Below are positions 49,293 to 59,031 of a DNA stretch of 64,000 nt, piece after piece. Positions within the stretch are counted from its first letter, which is position 1. The number at the start of each line of letters is the position of its first letter. The stretch spans positions 1,683,500 through 1,747,499 of the forward strand of contig CM046844.1 in the NCBI GenBank assembly GCA_025618425.1, written 5' to 3'. The translations under genes and the position numbers were made by a program. The notes beneath the pieces were generated by a model that did not search any database, had not been told where the DNA came from, and saw only the letters and a list, made by a program, of their open reading frames with translations. This DNA is from Heliocidaris tuberculata. Lineage: Eukaryota; Echinodermata; Echinoidea; Camarodonta; Echinometridae.

Positions 49293-50162
49293 TTGTGGTG
49301 TGATCAAGGAGAATTTTAGGTTCTTAACATATTTTTATATCATAGTGTAGGAATACATAATGGGGCTTTGGTCACTTAAGAAGGGCTTAAAACTGGCCAA
49401 GTGGGCAGGAAGTTCAGTATTAAGGGCTTTAAACCTTGGATGTATTGGGGTCGTGGATTTCAAGTGAATAAGGTAATGTGAAAGCATAGCATGTTTTGAG
49501 TTCAGTGCTACCCACAAATATAAAATGAGACCTTCACTTAATCACTTACATTTTGATTAGTCTTGTCTCATTTCTTCCTATTCAGCTTACAGGGATTAAA
49601 AAAATATCTGATAAAGTCATGTACCTTGCTTGAATCATGCGCCACGTTTAACACTTTCTCTTCTTCGCAGTGTGCCTGTCCTAGTAGGCATCTTGAATGA
49701 TCTATGGAGGATATTTAAGATCATTTAATAAGATTTTAATTTTTAGATATAGTTAATCATGTGCATTGCACTAGGTACCATTTCACTTCAGTTTCCGTCT
49801 TGACACAGAATGGTTATTAATAGTGGGATGACATTTTAAAAAGTCTATGTATCCTCAGATGTTTACGGGTGAAGAATTACTTTACTTTAATAGTTCAGAT
49901 GTATGGCAAGGTTAGAAATAGTCAATTTTCAGATTAAGAAAGCAGTGATGTCACTGTCTGCTCAAAAAATATGAATTTGTATAATTATTTGTGTCCTAAA
50001 CTTGTCCTTCCATATCCTGGGGTCTGCTTATTCATTTTGGGTATTCCATGATCCACCAACACTAAGGCTTGTGCTCTCCTAAGGTCTTGAGTGGCTGATC
50101 TGAAAATCTACACAAATTCTGTGTGAATTAAAGACTTATTTCCCCTTTTTTCTCTATTGCAG

Positions 50163-50232
50163 GCTTCATCTTTCAGTAGTATAACAGACTCAACAATGTC
50201 ACTCAACATCATCAATGTCACATTAAACTTAG
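50163..50232 (+). CDS. dvl: Dvl exon c: start of PDZ domain
   Basis: Acceptor TTGCAG, donor G|GTAAGA. The 23 codons encode ASSFSSITDSTMS then LNIINVTLNL. SSFSSITDSTMSLNII is almost invariant in Dvl and leads into the first PDZ beta strand (I-x-V-T-L). The exon ends one base into the next codon (Asp). Confidence 0.97.
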
Positions 50233-50753
50233 GTAAGACACAGTTTATTGTTATACTCCAGATTATTTTCGTATATATATAATGATATATATATAATGAT
50301 TTCACTGATATTTTGAATGTTGAAAATTGAATGTTAATCTGAATTGTGTGGTTATACCCTCCTTCCCATGTTATCTTGTTGAAATATTAAAGTTTCCAAT
50401 ATTTGAACAATATAACGAATAGAATGGATACCCTTGAAGGTTACATGTATTTTATCGATATGTGTCTTTTACCACATTTATAATTGCAAACCAATTCTTT
50501 TTGAAGGTGCAAGAGATGTCTTTGGAATTCTTTACTCCAGTTAAGGGAAGGATTTTTATGGATACATACATGTATAACAAAAGAAAGAAGTTTCTAACAG
50601 TTATTGAAAGTACTGATAATTGTAATATTGGGAAACCTTTAATTGCTAGTAAAAGGAATGACTAAGATAATAGTATAACTTTCAAAGTGACTACTCTGAG
50701 TGTAAAGAAGTCTATTTATAATAATGTTTTGTGTCTGTTTTTTGTTTATACAG

Positions 50754-50841
50754 ATAAAATTAATTTTCTTGGCATCAGTATTGTTGGTCAAAGTAATAAA
50801 GGAGGTGATGGTGGCATTTATGTGGGATCCATAATGAAAGG
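50754..50841 (+). CDS. dvl: Dvl exon d: PDZ carboxylate-binding loop
   Basis: Acceptor TATACAG, donor GG|GTAAGA. It encodes [18 protein letters not shown] and then [11 protein letters not shown] plus two bases of a Gly codon. FLGI is the Dvl form of the PDZ carboxylate-binding loop that receives C-terminal or internal peptides, including the Frizzled cytoplasmic motif. Vertebrate Dvl has ERGDGG where this protein has KGGDGG, a minor change. Confidence 0.97.
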
Positions 50842-52790
50842 GTAAGAAACTTTTTTTTTTTCTTTAATGTTCTCTTTATCTACCTTCACGTAGATGTCAT
50901 GTGATCTGCCCAGTTTCCCCCTTCTTTTTGTTGCTCAATATGAAAGCACAAATTTTTCTTCTCAAGTGTAATGTTTGTTGTTTTTCGTTTTGCATTTCAA
51001 ATAATGAACTTGTAATTTTGAAAAGATCAACTGCATGTTTTGTTAATTGCATACACTTAAAGGAAGAGATACTGGTTTAAATACCATATTTGAATTTGTT
51101 AATTTTCTATTATGTCCTCATACATGTACGTGTGTGTTTTAAAGTATAGAAATGCATAAAGACATGTTCCATATTGTACATTTAGTTTGTTTTCACTTGT
51201 TTTGTGTATATAGTACTGAAAACATTATGTACTGGCATCTTGATATGTTGGGTCTCCCTTATTAAATGAATAATTGATGAAAGGATGACAATCTTCATTT
51301 CTATAATAACTGCCTTTTCAAAGGCATTGCTGCAACATAGTAATCACAAATCTTCCTATTGAGATACGACCTCTTTGCTTGGCAGGTTTAAAAAACAACT
51401 TGTGTACAATAGACTAAAAAATTGACTCTCGGACAATGCAGATGTATTGTGAATAGTCCAGAAAAAGAGTGGCATCACTTTCAATTTTTCTTGAGAGGGG
51501 AGGTTAATGACTTATATCATAGATGCCGCAGACTGGACGAGCTTGTGATTAAGATGCAAACCCCGATAAATGTACTGTTGATGGGTTTCATAATAGGGTT
51601 TGAAAATGTTATCACTGCGCTGCCTTTGTGTCAGTGCCAACTTCTTAATCAGTGACTCACATTTTGAGAAATTAACTTCCAAGATATGGCAAGAATGACA
51701 ACAATGTGTGCTTTTCCCATTCAGAATGTGACTCAATGTTGTAATTGCCTTTAACCCGGCATAGCTATGGGCAATGTACGCTGAATGAAATGCACTTTTC
51801 CCGCTCAGCTTCTTTCTTGTCGAAAAGCAGCAATTTTCTTTGCCATTTGGGAGTAATTTCGATTTAACGGAATGGTAATCAAATTTGGCAGTTTGATGCA
51901 TAACTCTGTTTTGGGCCCAGAAAGTATTTTTCTTGCATTTTGTGAGAATGATGATTTTAAGGCAGATCATCCTGATGAGTCACTCCATGTTGAAAGTGCA
52001 AAGGCTGTCACCATGATATGTGGAAATATTTCATGGTGAAATATAAGCATTATTATTGATAAATAATGAAAATAACTTCACTGCTGTGTCAGATACCTGA
52101 GAAGTGTAGGGAGTTTTATAGCAGATGTATTTATCTGACAAAGAGCTCATTTGATTTGATTTCCCACTGATATTATTTAATTTGATTAAATTTGTTCATC
52201 TCCCTTTAGACTATAAAATATAATTTAATTTTGTACTCAGCATCTCATTGATATCATGATATTGTGATGAGATAAGCATTTCTTCAGTTCATGGAACCTG
52301 ATGCACTTTTTTGGCTAATAATCTTAATTTTGTATGAGGCTATTGAAAGTTAGGGAATTATTACAATATTGAATATTATTTGCTGTTGGATATTTTATAG
52401 CTTTAATAAGACTGCTATTAAAGAAGTCCAAGAAGTCTTGAAAATGCATGATCCACATCAAAGAACTTTTTTTGAAAACTTAATGTATGATAATGATAAC
52501 TTGTGACTGATATGAATGATGAAATGTGGGATGGCTTTGAACTACATAATTTCTTGTTGATTATCTACCGAATTATTCAATTTCTTTCCTACTTTCTTCC
52601 TGTTGTTGTTTTTGTTGAAAGGGGGTTTGAATAGGATTTTTTTTTGGAGGGGGGGGGTGAGTCAGAAGAGGATTGGTTCGGTATATTCTTTGATGTCATC
52701 TGTGTTGAAAATTAATCATCCAGTGTTTCATAAGATTTTGTGAAATTCGATTTGAATGAGAATATTTTGTTTTGTTTTGTATGATGACAG
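50842..52790 (+). other. dvl: Intron d-e of Dvl, no recognisable content
   Basis: GTAAGA to GACAG. It contains a 152-codon minus-strand open frame (51512-51970) without any recognisable motif, which I treat as chance, and a G-rich run near 52646-52658. Otherwise AT-rich unique sequence. Confidence 0.7.
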
Positions 52791-52842
52791 GGGTGCTGTA
52801 GCAGCAGATGGAAGGATAGAACCGGGAGATATGATCTTACAG
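52791..52842 (+). CDS. dvl: Dvl exon e: PDZ middle
   Basis: At 52 bases this is the shortest exon. Acceptor GATGACAG, donor CAG|GTAAAC. It encodes GAVAADGRIEPGDMILQ, the highly conserved PDZ segment around alpha-1. Phase: one base in, zero out. Confidence 0.97.
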
Positions 52843-53145
52843 GTAAACATCATCATCTTTACAACTTTACAATAATAATAATGATGATAAACTGTTCTTT
52901 TATAGTGCATTTCACATTTTGATATAAAGTCCTTATGACTTCCAAAGGGTTTTGGTCTAGTTATCATTGGTATTATTACCTATATAGGGCATTTTAGCTG
53001 CAAAGTAAAAAGCCGTATTTTGCGCGCTACTCCGAATCTGTAACCGCAGCGGACAATACTTGCCATATTGCCCTCTTCCGGGTTTTCCCCATAGACCAAT
53101 GTACTAAAAAAGAGGGCAACATTTTGCCATATTCCACCCTTTCAT

Positions 53146-53229
53146 TGTTACCGCGTGTATCCATTGTTTAAGCCTTTGTACGCGTTAAAGTGTACAAAGG
53201 CTTAAACAATGGATACGCCCGGTAACAAT
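53146..53229. repeat. Near-perfect hairpin
   Basis: A 25-base arm at 53157-53181 (GTATCCATTGTTTAAGCC, then TTTGTAC) has its exact reverse complement at 53192-53216, with a 10-base loop. Pairing continues outward with small gaps (TTGTTACCG against CGGTAACAA). Confidence 0.92.
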
Positions 53230-53354
53230 TTACATCACAATTGCTTTCCCAAAATTACATAGCTGTATGAATTACCTGAAATCAGAGGGACTGACAGGCA
53301 AACAGACGTGTTTGTAATTGCTACAAAATATGCATATACATGATATAGGTAATA

Positions 53355-53498
53355 ATAATATTGGCTGGCTCTACTTTCGGGGAATATCGAAAATGTTGCC
53401 CTTAAAAGAACCATATTGCCCTCGTCTTCGACTCGGGGCAATATGATTCTGTTGCGGGCAACATAGTCGATATCCCCCTCAAGGCCAGTCAATATTAT
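53355..53498. repeat. Long imperfect hairpin, about 65-bp arms
   Basis: Left arm begins ATAATATTGGCTGGCTC and includes GAATATCGAAAATGTTGCCC and CCATATTGCCCTCG. The right arm is its imperfect reverse complement ending GGCCAGTCAATATTAT. The adjoining 53010-53130 region shares the CATATTGCCCTC and GAGGGCAACAT words, suggesting one larger element of about 0.5 kb. Confidence 0.85.
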
Positions 53499-53627
53499 AT
53501 AATTATAAATCTAATACTGGTCTTAAGCTACTCACTATAGCTGTTTTGGTCTAGTTTTGGATATTATTAACACAGCTTTAGCTCAGGCAGCTGTTATCAG
53601 TACAGAGTGCATTTTGAGTAGTAAACC

Positions 53628-53665
53628 CTGATGATGGACAGTCAACCTGTACAAACTGTCGAGCC
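53628..53665 (+). ncRNA. Possible decayed hammerhead-ribozyme core
   Basis: CTGATGA at 53628-53634 is followed by GACAGT, a 12-base loop and ACTGTC, a perfect 6-bp stem, then GAGCC. A hammerhead core reads CUGAUGA, stem II, GAAA, so one catalytic segment is already altered. Stems I and III are not evident. Low confidence. Confidence 0.2.
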
Positions 53666-53697
53666 TTCTCTACTCTCAGCCTTCTCATCTGGTTTAC

Positions 53698-53731
53698 AGT
53701 CCTTTTCAGGACTTCACACTTTCAAGAAAGA
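53698..53731 (+). promoter_or_regulatory. Histone-type 3' stem-loop with purine-rich downstream box
   Basis: AGTCCT, loop TTTC, AGGACT form a 6-bp stem with a 4-base loop (53698-53713), the geometry of replication-dependent histone mRNA 3' ends. CAAGAAAGA, the sea urchin histone downstream element, follows 9 bases later (53723-53731). No histone coding remnant is visible upstream. The stem's first pair is A-T rather than the usual G-C. Confidence 0.45.
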
Positions 53732-53783
53732 TTACTTTTACATTCTCTTACTTTCTATCTCACCTTTCCATTTCTTCAATTAA

Positions 53784-54195
53784 CCCTTTCAGGACAGGAA
53801 TTATTTGAGGGCTAAATTGATCACATTTTGTTCTTCAAATTGGCAACAATGATATTTTTCTGTTAGTGCTACATGGTTCTAAAAAGGTGTAATGTGTTTG
53901 AAAAGAATATATATGGTTAGTAATCTTGTCAAAAAGTTGAAAAAATTGCCAATGTTGATAAAAAAACCCATTGATTTTGAACCTCTCAATGTGTTGCCAA
54001 TTTAAGGATTTTAAAGCTTATTCTCGTTTTTTTAAATTCCTGGCATCAAACGCAATATTGTCATGTAACAAAAATGGACATGGTCTGTGCAGATTTTTTT
54101 TCTCTTTCTACTCATGCATCTGGCTTATTTTTGAGACCCCTGAATCAAAAGTTATTGAGCCAAACCACAAAATGTGGTCGATTGTCTTGAAAGGG
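53784..54195. mobile_element. TTAA-flanked MITE, family D (CCCTTTC ends)
   Basis: TTAA is at 53780-53783 and 54196-54199. The ends are CCCTTTCAGGACAG and, reverse-complemented, CCCTTTCAAGACAATCG, with the further shared subterminal word CACATTTTG. CCC-starting ends with a TTAA target resemble piggyBac. 412 bp, no coding potential despite an 84-codon open frame. Confidence 0.82.
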
Positions 54196-54231
54196 TTAAC
54201 TTTCTCCACTTTCTTCTCCTTCTAACTCAAC

Positions 54232-54247
54232 AGTCCTTTTCAGGACT
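54232..54247 (+). promoter_or_regulatory. Second histone-type stem-loop
   Basis: Same AGTCCT, TTTC, AGGACT hairpin preceded by CAAC and followed by AACCACA, close to the histone flank consensus. There is no CAAGAAAGA box. With the MITE at 53784 removed, the two hairpins would be only about 0.13 kb apart. Confidence 0.35.
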
Positions 54248-54554
54248 AACCACATGGTAAACCGTCAACCTCCTCAACTTTATCAGTGCCACCTTGTAAA
54301 CCTCTATCTTCAAAAATCCTACAGATACCGATTTAACTGTTGTTCAATTTTTTGCTGAAAAAGTCTCATCATCTGACATTTATGGTCATTTTGAGGCTGT
54401 GTATATAAAGTCTATTGAATATGGCTTTTATTCATTTTATTTAGTATCCAATGCACTGCCTACCTCAGAGACTATAACTTAGCAATAATCTAAAACATTT
54501 GATCTATTTTATTGCATGCTCTTAATTTTCTGCAATCTGTATTTTTTTCTGTAG

Positions 54555-54631
54555 GTTAACGATGTAAGCTTTGAGAACATGAGTAATGATGATGCAGTCA
54601 GAGTGTTAAGAGAAGCTGTGCATCAACCAGG
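54555..54631 (+). CDS. dvl: Dvl exon f: PDZ helix alpha-2
   Basis: Acceptor TTCTGTAG, donor GG|GTAAGT. It encodes VNDVSFENMSNDDAV then RVLREAVHQP plus two bases of Gly. The DDAVRVLRE helix forms one wall of the peptide groove in Dvl PDZ domains. Confidence 0.97.
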
Positions 54632-54765
54632 GTAAGTCTACTCAAGAAATGCTCTTGAAATATACTTCATCCTGAAGAGTTTGAATAGAAGTAGAAATTA
54701 ACATGTGTCCTATTTTGGACAGATTTTCTGTCTTAACAGTTAGTTCAAACCAAGGGGGTGGCCAG

Positions 54766-54767
<2 letters not shown>

Positions 54768-54832
<65 letters not shown>

Positions 54833-54927
54833 AATGATAATGATAATGATAATGATAATGATAATGATGATAATAAATAATAATAATAATAATAATAAAT
54901 ACTACTACTACTACTACTACTACTAAT
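54768..54927. repeat. Compound trinucleotide repeat (AAT/GAT/ACT)
   Basis: TAA, TGATAA, GAT and ACT blocks in sequence. Long His/Tyr/Asp open frames across it are artefacts. Confidence 0.9.
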
Positions 54928-55234
54928 AAACCGTATATCACATTATTATGATATAACGTCCCTATGTGCTTCCAAAGGGTTTGGATATTATTACCCTGGC
55001 TTTAATATATTTGAATATTCACATTTTTAAAATTATCATTGGAAAATAGAATCAAAACTTATGTATTTGGCGTAGGCAAAAGTATTCATGACATTACTTC
55101 AAAAATTTCTCCCCAATTTTCAAATTTTGTAATTGTAACCCTCTGGATGTGGTGCATGCTTTTCATGAATTTTGTTCATATGTAACTTTGTACCTTGGAA
55201 TAACGATTTCCTCCTTATCTTTTCTTCCATATAG

Positions 55235-55302
55235 TCCTATCAAATTAGTGGTAGCTAAATGTTGGGACCCTTCACCTAAAGGCTACTTCACCATTCCAAG
55301 AA
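55235..55302 (+). CDS. dvl: Dvl exon g: end of PDZ
   Basis: Acceptor CATATAG, donor GAA|GTAAGT. It encodes [16 protein letters not shown] then YFTIPR. The VAKCWDPSP motif ends the PDZ fold in all Dvl proteins. The split codon at the end becomes Ser with the next exon. Confidence 0.97.
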
Positions 55303-55619
55303 GTAAGTATTTGGGATTAAGTTCAACTTCGTGTTATTTATTTTCCACAACAATTAATACTTGAAAATATACTTGAAGGTATCAGGCAAACAAAGGCAAA
55401 AGTACAAATGTTGTCAGTGATTATGATGATGCTGATGATATAAAGCAAAGTAAACAAGAAATGTATTGTTTATAATGAAATAGGAATATAGCACTCATTG
55501 ATTGAAAATCACCCCAAATGTTCATTTGTGAAATCCACTCTTTAGGCTCAGTGGTATATTTATGATGAGCAAATGAGTAAGACTTTTCTAATGATGTATG
55601 TATTATCAATCCCCTGCAG

Positions 55620-55679
55620 GTGAGCCTGTAAGACCGATTGACCCTGGGGCATGGGTAGCGCACACAAATGCCATGAAAG
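55620..55679 (+). CDS. dvl: Dvl exon h: RPIDP linker
   Basis: Acceptor CCCTGCAG, donor AAAG|GTAAGA. It encodes EPVRPIDPGAW then VAHTNAMK. The (R/Q)PIDPxAWVxHT block is a Dvl signature C-terminal of PDZ. GAG and GAT repeats start just past the donor. Confidence 0.96.
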
Positions 55680-55696
55680 GTAAGAGTCATTATAAG

Positions 55697-55715
55697 GAGG
55701 AGGAGGAGGAGGAGG

Positions 55716-55781
<66 letters not shown>

Positions 55782-55860
55782 GTGGTGATTATGATGATGA
55801 TGGTGGTTGTGGTGGTGGTTATAATTATGATTATGGTAATGTTTATAGTGATAATAAATA
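55697..55860. repeat. (GAG)n then (GAT)n trinucleotide repeat
   Basis: Starts 18 bases after the donor of exon h. About five GAG units, then more than twenty GAT units, fading into GGT/ATT variants. Open frames with poly-Asp, poly-Met or poly-His are artefacts. Confidence 0.9.
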
Positions 55861-55907
55861 TTCAAATTCATTTTGTTTTACAGCATTTAAGTATGCATTT
55901 TTTTTTT

Positions 55908-55920
55908 GGGGGGGGGGGGC
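55908..55920 (+). repeat. T run plus poly-G run
   Basis: Nine T followed by about eleven G. Confidence 0.85.
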
Positions 55921-56144
55921 AGGGGGCTGACTTAGTCTGAATCCAACTTCTAAAATTTGAACAGAAACACACTGTCATCATTGTGACCCAAGCCAATACT
56001 GTTCCATGCAGTACTTTATCTTCAAAATGGTGAACATCAAATTTCTGTTTTCTCAGGTTGATAGTACATAAAACCTAAAATCAGAACAGATCAGAAATAT
56101 GAAATATATGTCCTAACATTCATACTATCTTAATCTTCTTACAG

Positions 56145-56246
56145 TTGCTGCTGAGTATCAAGGGAGGGCGGGGCCTATGAGTCCATCAATGACCTCTATG
56201 ACCTCTACCAGCTCTTCCATTACTAGCTCGCTACCAGAGTCAGAGA
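56145..56246 (+). CDS. dvl: Dvl exon i: Ser/Thr-rich linker
   Basis: Acceptor TCTTACAG, donor GAGA|GTAAGT. It encodes AAEYQGRAGPMSPSM, then TSMTSTSSSITS and SLPESE. The STSSSITSS(I/L)P string is conserved. The repeated MTSMTS is a small local expansion. The following intron opens with the purine-rich array. Confidence 0.95.
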
Positions 56247-56261
56247 GTAAGTCAATATCTG

Positions 56262-56945
56262 TCTTATTGCTAGGGAGAAGAGGAAAGAGAGAGGCAGGAG
56301 TGAGGTAGAGTCAATGAAAGGGAAAGGGAGAGCGTAAAGGAAAGAGAGAGTGTGGGTTATGAGTACGAGAAGGGGAGAGGGAGAGGTATGGATATGAGAG
56401 ATGGAGAGGAGAGAAAATAGGAGAGAAGTTAGGGGAGGGGAAGGATAGAGAGTGGGGAATGGGGGAGGGAGAGGTATGGATAGGGGAGAGGAGGAGGAGA
56501 GAAGGGGCTATGAGGAGAGGGAGGGGAAGGGGAGAGGGGAGGGGGAGAGGGAGGGGAAGGGGAGAGGGAGGGGGAGAGGGAGGGGAAGGGGAGAGGGAGG
56601 GGGAGAGGGAGGGGAAGGGGAGAGGGAGGGGGAGAGGGAGGGGAAGGGGAGAGGGAGGGGGAGAGGGAGGGGGAGAGGGAGGGGAAGGGAGAGGGAGGGG
56701 AAGGGGAGAGGGAGGGGGAGAGGGAGGGGAGGGGAGAGGGAGAGGAAGGGGAGAGGGAGGGGAAGGGGAGAGGGAGGGGGAGAGGGAGGGGAAGGGGAGA
56801 GGGAGAGGGAGGGGAAGGGGAGAGGGAGGGGGAGAGGGAGAGGGAGGGGAAGGGGAAGGGGAGAGGGAGAGGGAGGGGAGAGGGAGGGGGAGAGGGAGAG
56901 GGAGGGGAGAGGGAGGGGGAGAGGGAGAGGGAGGGGGGATGGAGG
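56262..56945 (+). repeat. 0.68-kb polypurine minisatellite
   Basis: Almost pure A/G on the + strand, and from 56520 essentially without pyrimidines for about 420 bases. It is built from GGGAGAGGGA and GGGGAAGGGGAGA units of about 18-24 bases. It begins 16 bases past the donor of exon i. Two overlapping Gly/Glu/Arg-rich open frames (about 170 codons) are artefacts. Confidence 0.95.
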
Positions 56946-57416
56946 GAGAGGGAATGGTGATTGGGTAATTGGGTAAAATTTATTTTACATCCTTAGTGAA
57001 TGATTACAATCTACATTCTTATTATACATGTTGCAGTTCCAAAGAATGATTATTTGTCAAACTTACTGTGTATCTTTAATGAATAAATATATCCTTCACT
57101 TGTGGTTAGTTACTTTTACCATGAAAATTATCTTGACCAAGTAATCTTGACAGATATAAAGTGTATCATGAATCGGTAATATATTGTAGGTAAATAATTG
57201 TTCTTTGTCTACTGTCGCTCTATCTCTCTGTTCTCTTTATGTTATATCATCCTATGTTTTCAATCTCACCTCTTTGTAATCTCTCTCACACTCTCTTTCA
57301 CTATCGCTGTCTTTCCTTCTATCACACATTCACCTCTTATTCTCTTTCTTAAATTGTTATCTGTGTCTGTCCATCTTTTGGTGTCTATCAATCTCTCTTT
57401 TACTTTTAAATTACAG

Positions 57417-57551
57417 GGTTAGAAGACTTTGGTCGTCTGACCCTCAATACGGACATGACCACCATTGCTAGGGCAATGGCTGCTCCAGACTCTGGCCTGG
57501 ACATTAGAGATAGAATGTGGCTCAAAATCACCATCTCAAGCGCTTTCATAG
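57417..57551 (+). CDS. dvl: Dvl exon j: entry to DEP domain
   Basis: Acceptor AAATTACAG, donor ATAG|GTAGGT. It encodes [20 protein letters not shown] then [20 protein letters not shown] and SAFI. SGL(D/E)(I/V)[10 protein letters not shown] is the Dvl DEP start. DEP binds Frizzled and membrane phospholipid and is required for planar polarity signalling. Confidence 0.97.
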
Positions 57552-57639
57552 GTAGGTCGACTTTTCAATCCTAGGTCAGGTCAAAGGTAATAGGTCAAGT
57601 TGATCATTCTGCCCTAAGCAACTGGTACAACTGTAAAGG

Positions 57640-57800
57640 TGTTTTAGTCATGTGGTTTGAACACTCAGCTGGAGATGCAAAGGTTGTGGGTTCAAGCCTG
57701 TGCACAGTACTAGTCTCCTTTGATGAGATATTAATCTGCACTTACCACACTCCACCCAGTATTTCACTCACAGTAAGAGATCAGGCATTGAGCATCACTT
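57640..57800 (+). mobile_element. tRNA-derived SINE, copy 2
   Basis: A-box-like TAGTCATGTGG (57645-57655) and perfect B box GGTTCAAGCC (57689-57698) in the same order and spacing as the copy at 45400. Same strand as the gene. Confidence 0.65.
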
Positions 57801-58310
57801 TGTGAGTGGTTATTCTAAGAAAGACCTTTCCATGTTTGAACATCTTTGGTTATTCAGGTGTCATTTGGGAATGTGCTACCCACAGACCATCATGTGCATG
57901 GCAGAGAGGCATTAACAGGTGCTCTACTAGTGGATGTAAATTTCTGGAAAAAAGCATTTTCAAGTTTTTACCTTTCTTTTATTACATCCATACTACACAT
58001 TTCAGCCTGTACATTGTCCAAATTGTTAACAGTAATAGGTTATAAGTTCTCTGTATTATTTTTGTATCCTATTTCAAAATAAGTAAAAATGACAATTTTA
58101 ACCAAAATTCATGTTTTCAACTATCTTACAGACACATGATGAAGTCATGTTTCATTTCAGTTTCAATTTAATTCCAATTTTATTGCCCAATAGAAATTTG
58201 CTTTGCTCACATTTTATATTCATATATCATATAACTTTGCATACATTGAGATGTATGTAGAACATAATACATTAATCTTTGTTTATCTTTGTTGACCCAC
58301 CCATGTGTAG

Positions 58311-58478
58311 GTTCTGATGTAGTGGAATGGCTGTTCACCCATGTAGAAGGTTTCCAGGACAGGAGAGAAGCAAGGAAGTATGCCTGTAATCTCTTAAAAG
58401 CTGGCTTCATCAGACACACAGTCAACAAGATCACATTCTCAGAGCAGTGCTACTATGTCTTTGGTGACCTGTGTGGAA
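58311..58478 (+). CDS. dvl: Dvl exon k: DEP domain core
   Basis: Acceptor TGTGTAG, donor GGAA|GTAAGT. It encodes [20 protein letters not shown] then [19 protein letters not shown] and [16 protein letters not shown]. The membrane-facing basic residues, the RKYA helix and the FGDLCG end are all present, so the DEP domain appears intact. The open frame runs on 13 codons into the intron, which is not coding. Confidence 0.98.
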
Positions 58479-58601
58479 GTAAGTCTAAAGGCAACCCTCA
58501 TGCCTGTACAGGTTTATGACACATGCTTCGTTCACAATTGCTCTAGGTCATTTTCCTACACCAACCAAATTCTTAGCTTCAATCCTGGATCAAACACTGT
58601 A

Positions 58602-58619
58602 CCTAACCCTAACCCTAAC
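58602..58619. repeat. Short telomere-like CCCTAA repeat
   Basis: Three CCTAAC units followed by degenerate CTAAC words to about 58660. Confidence 0.7.
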
Positions 58620-58665
58620 TTAAATCTAACCTAAAATCCTATTACAACATTAACCCTAAACTTAA

Positions 58666-59031
58666 ATGATACCAATCACCAAAAATAATTTTGCTCTGTA
58701 TGTTAGAGGTTTCATGTCATTATACTATATTCAAAATATGGGCTTCAAATATTAATTCTATAAAGAGATATTACAATTTCAATTACACTCGCTATAAGCG
58801 TAAAAGCGACTCGTGAGTAGACTACTCGACGCACCCGTACGCATGCGCCAAGATAAAGGATCGCGCAGAACCAAACTTGGAGTTCGGTTCCGCGCGAGCA
58901 TTTTCATGTTATCCTTTATTTCCTTCATACTCATTAACTGATGATCTATAGAATACCAGGCAAAGTTCTTTGAGGTTGATTTTATACTTTCTAGCTGTAA
59001 ACAAATAATTTTTTCAGGTGATTGGTACACT
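58666..59031 (+). mobile_element. TTAA-flanked MITE, family E copy 1
   Basis: TTAA at 58662-58665 and 59032-59035. Ends ATGATACCAATCACC and, reverse-complemented, AGTGTACCAATCACC. Closely similar along its length to 60358-60710, including GGTTCC and GCGAGCATTTTCATGTTATC. 366 bp. Confidence 0.85.

Noticed and set aside
51512..51970. 152-codon minus-strand open frame inside a Dvl intron
   Set aside because: Longest non-repetitive frame outside Dvl, but no motif, no partner exons and no homology I recognise. A protein search or antisense transcript would change this.
55598..55930. Open frame with a long poly-Asp run
   Set aside because: It is exon h followed by intronic GAG/GAT microsatellite; the donor at 55680 removes it.
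56452..56976. Two overlapping Gly/Glu/Arg-rich open frames of about 170 codons
   Set aside because: Pure purine minisatellite within a Dvl intron; no stop codon can arise without T.
58479..58519. Reading-through of the DEP exon into the following 13 codons
   Set aside because: A good GTAAGT donor lies at 58479 and the next exon continues the Dvl alignment in phase.
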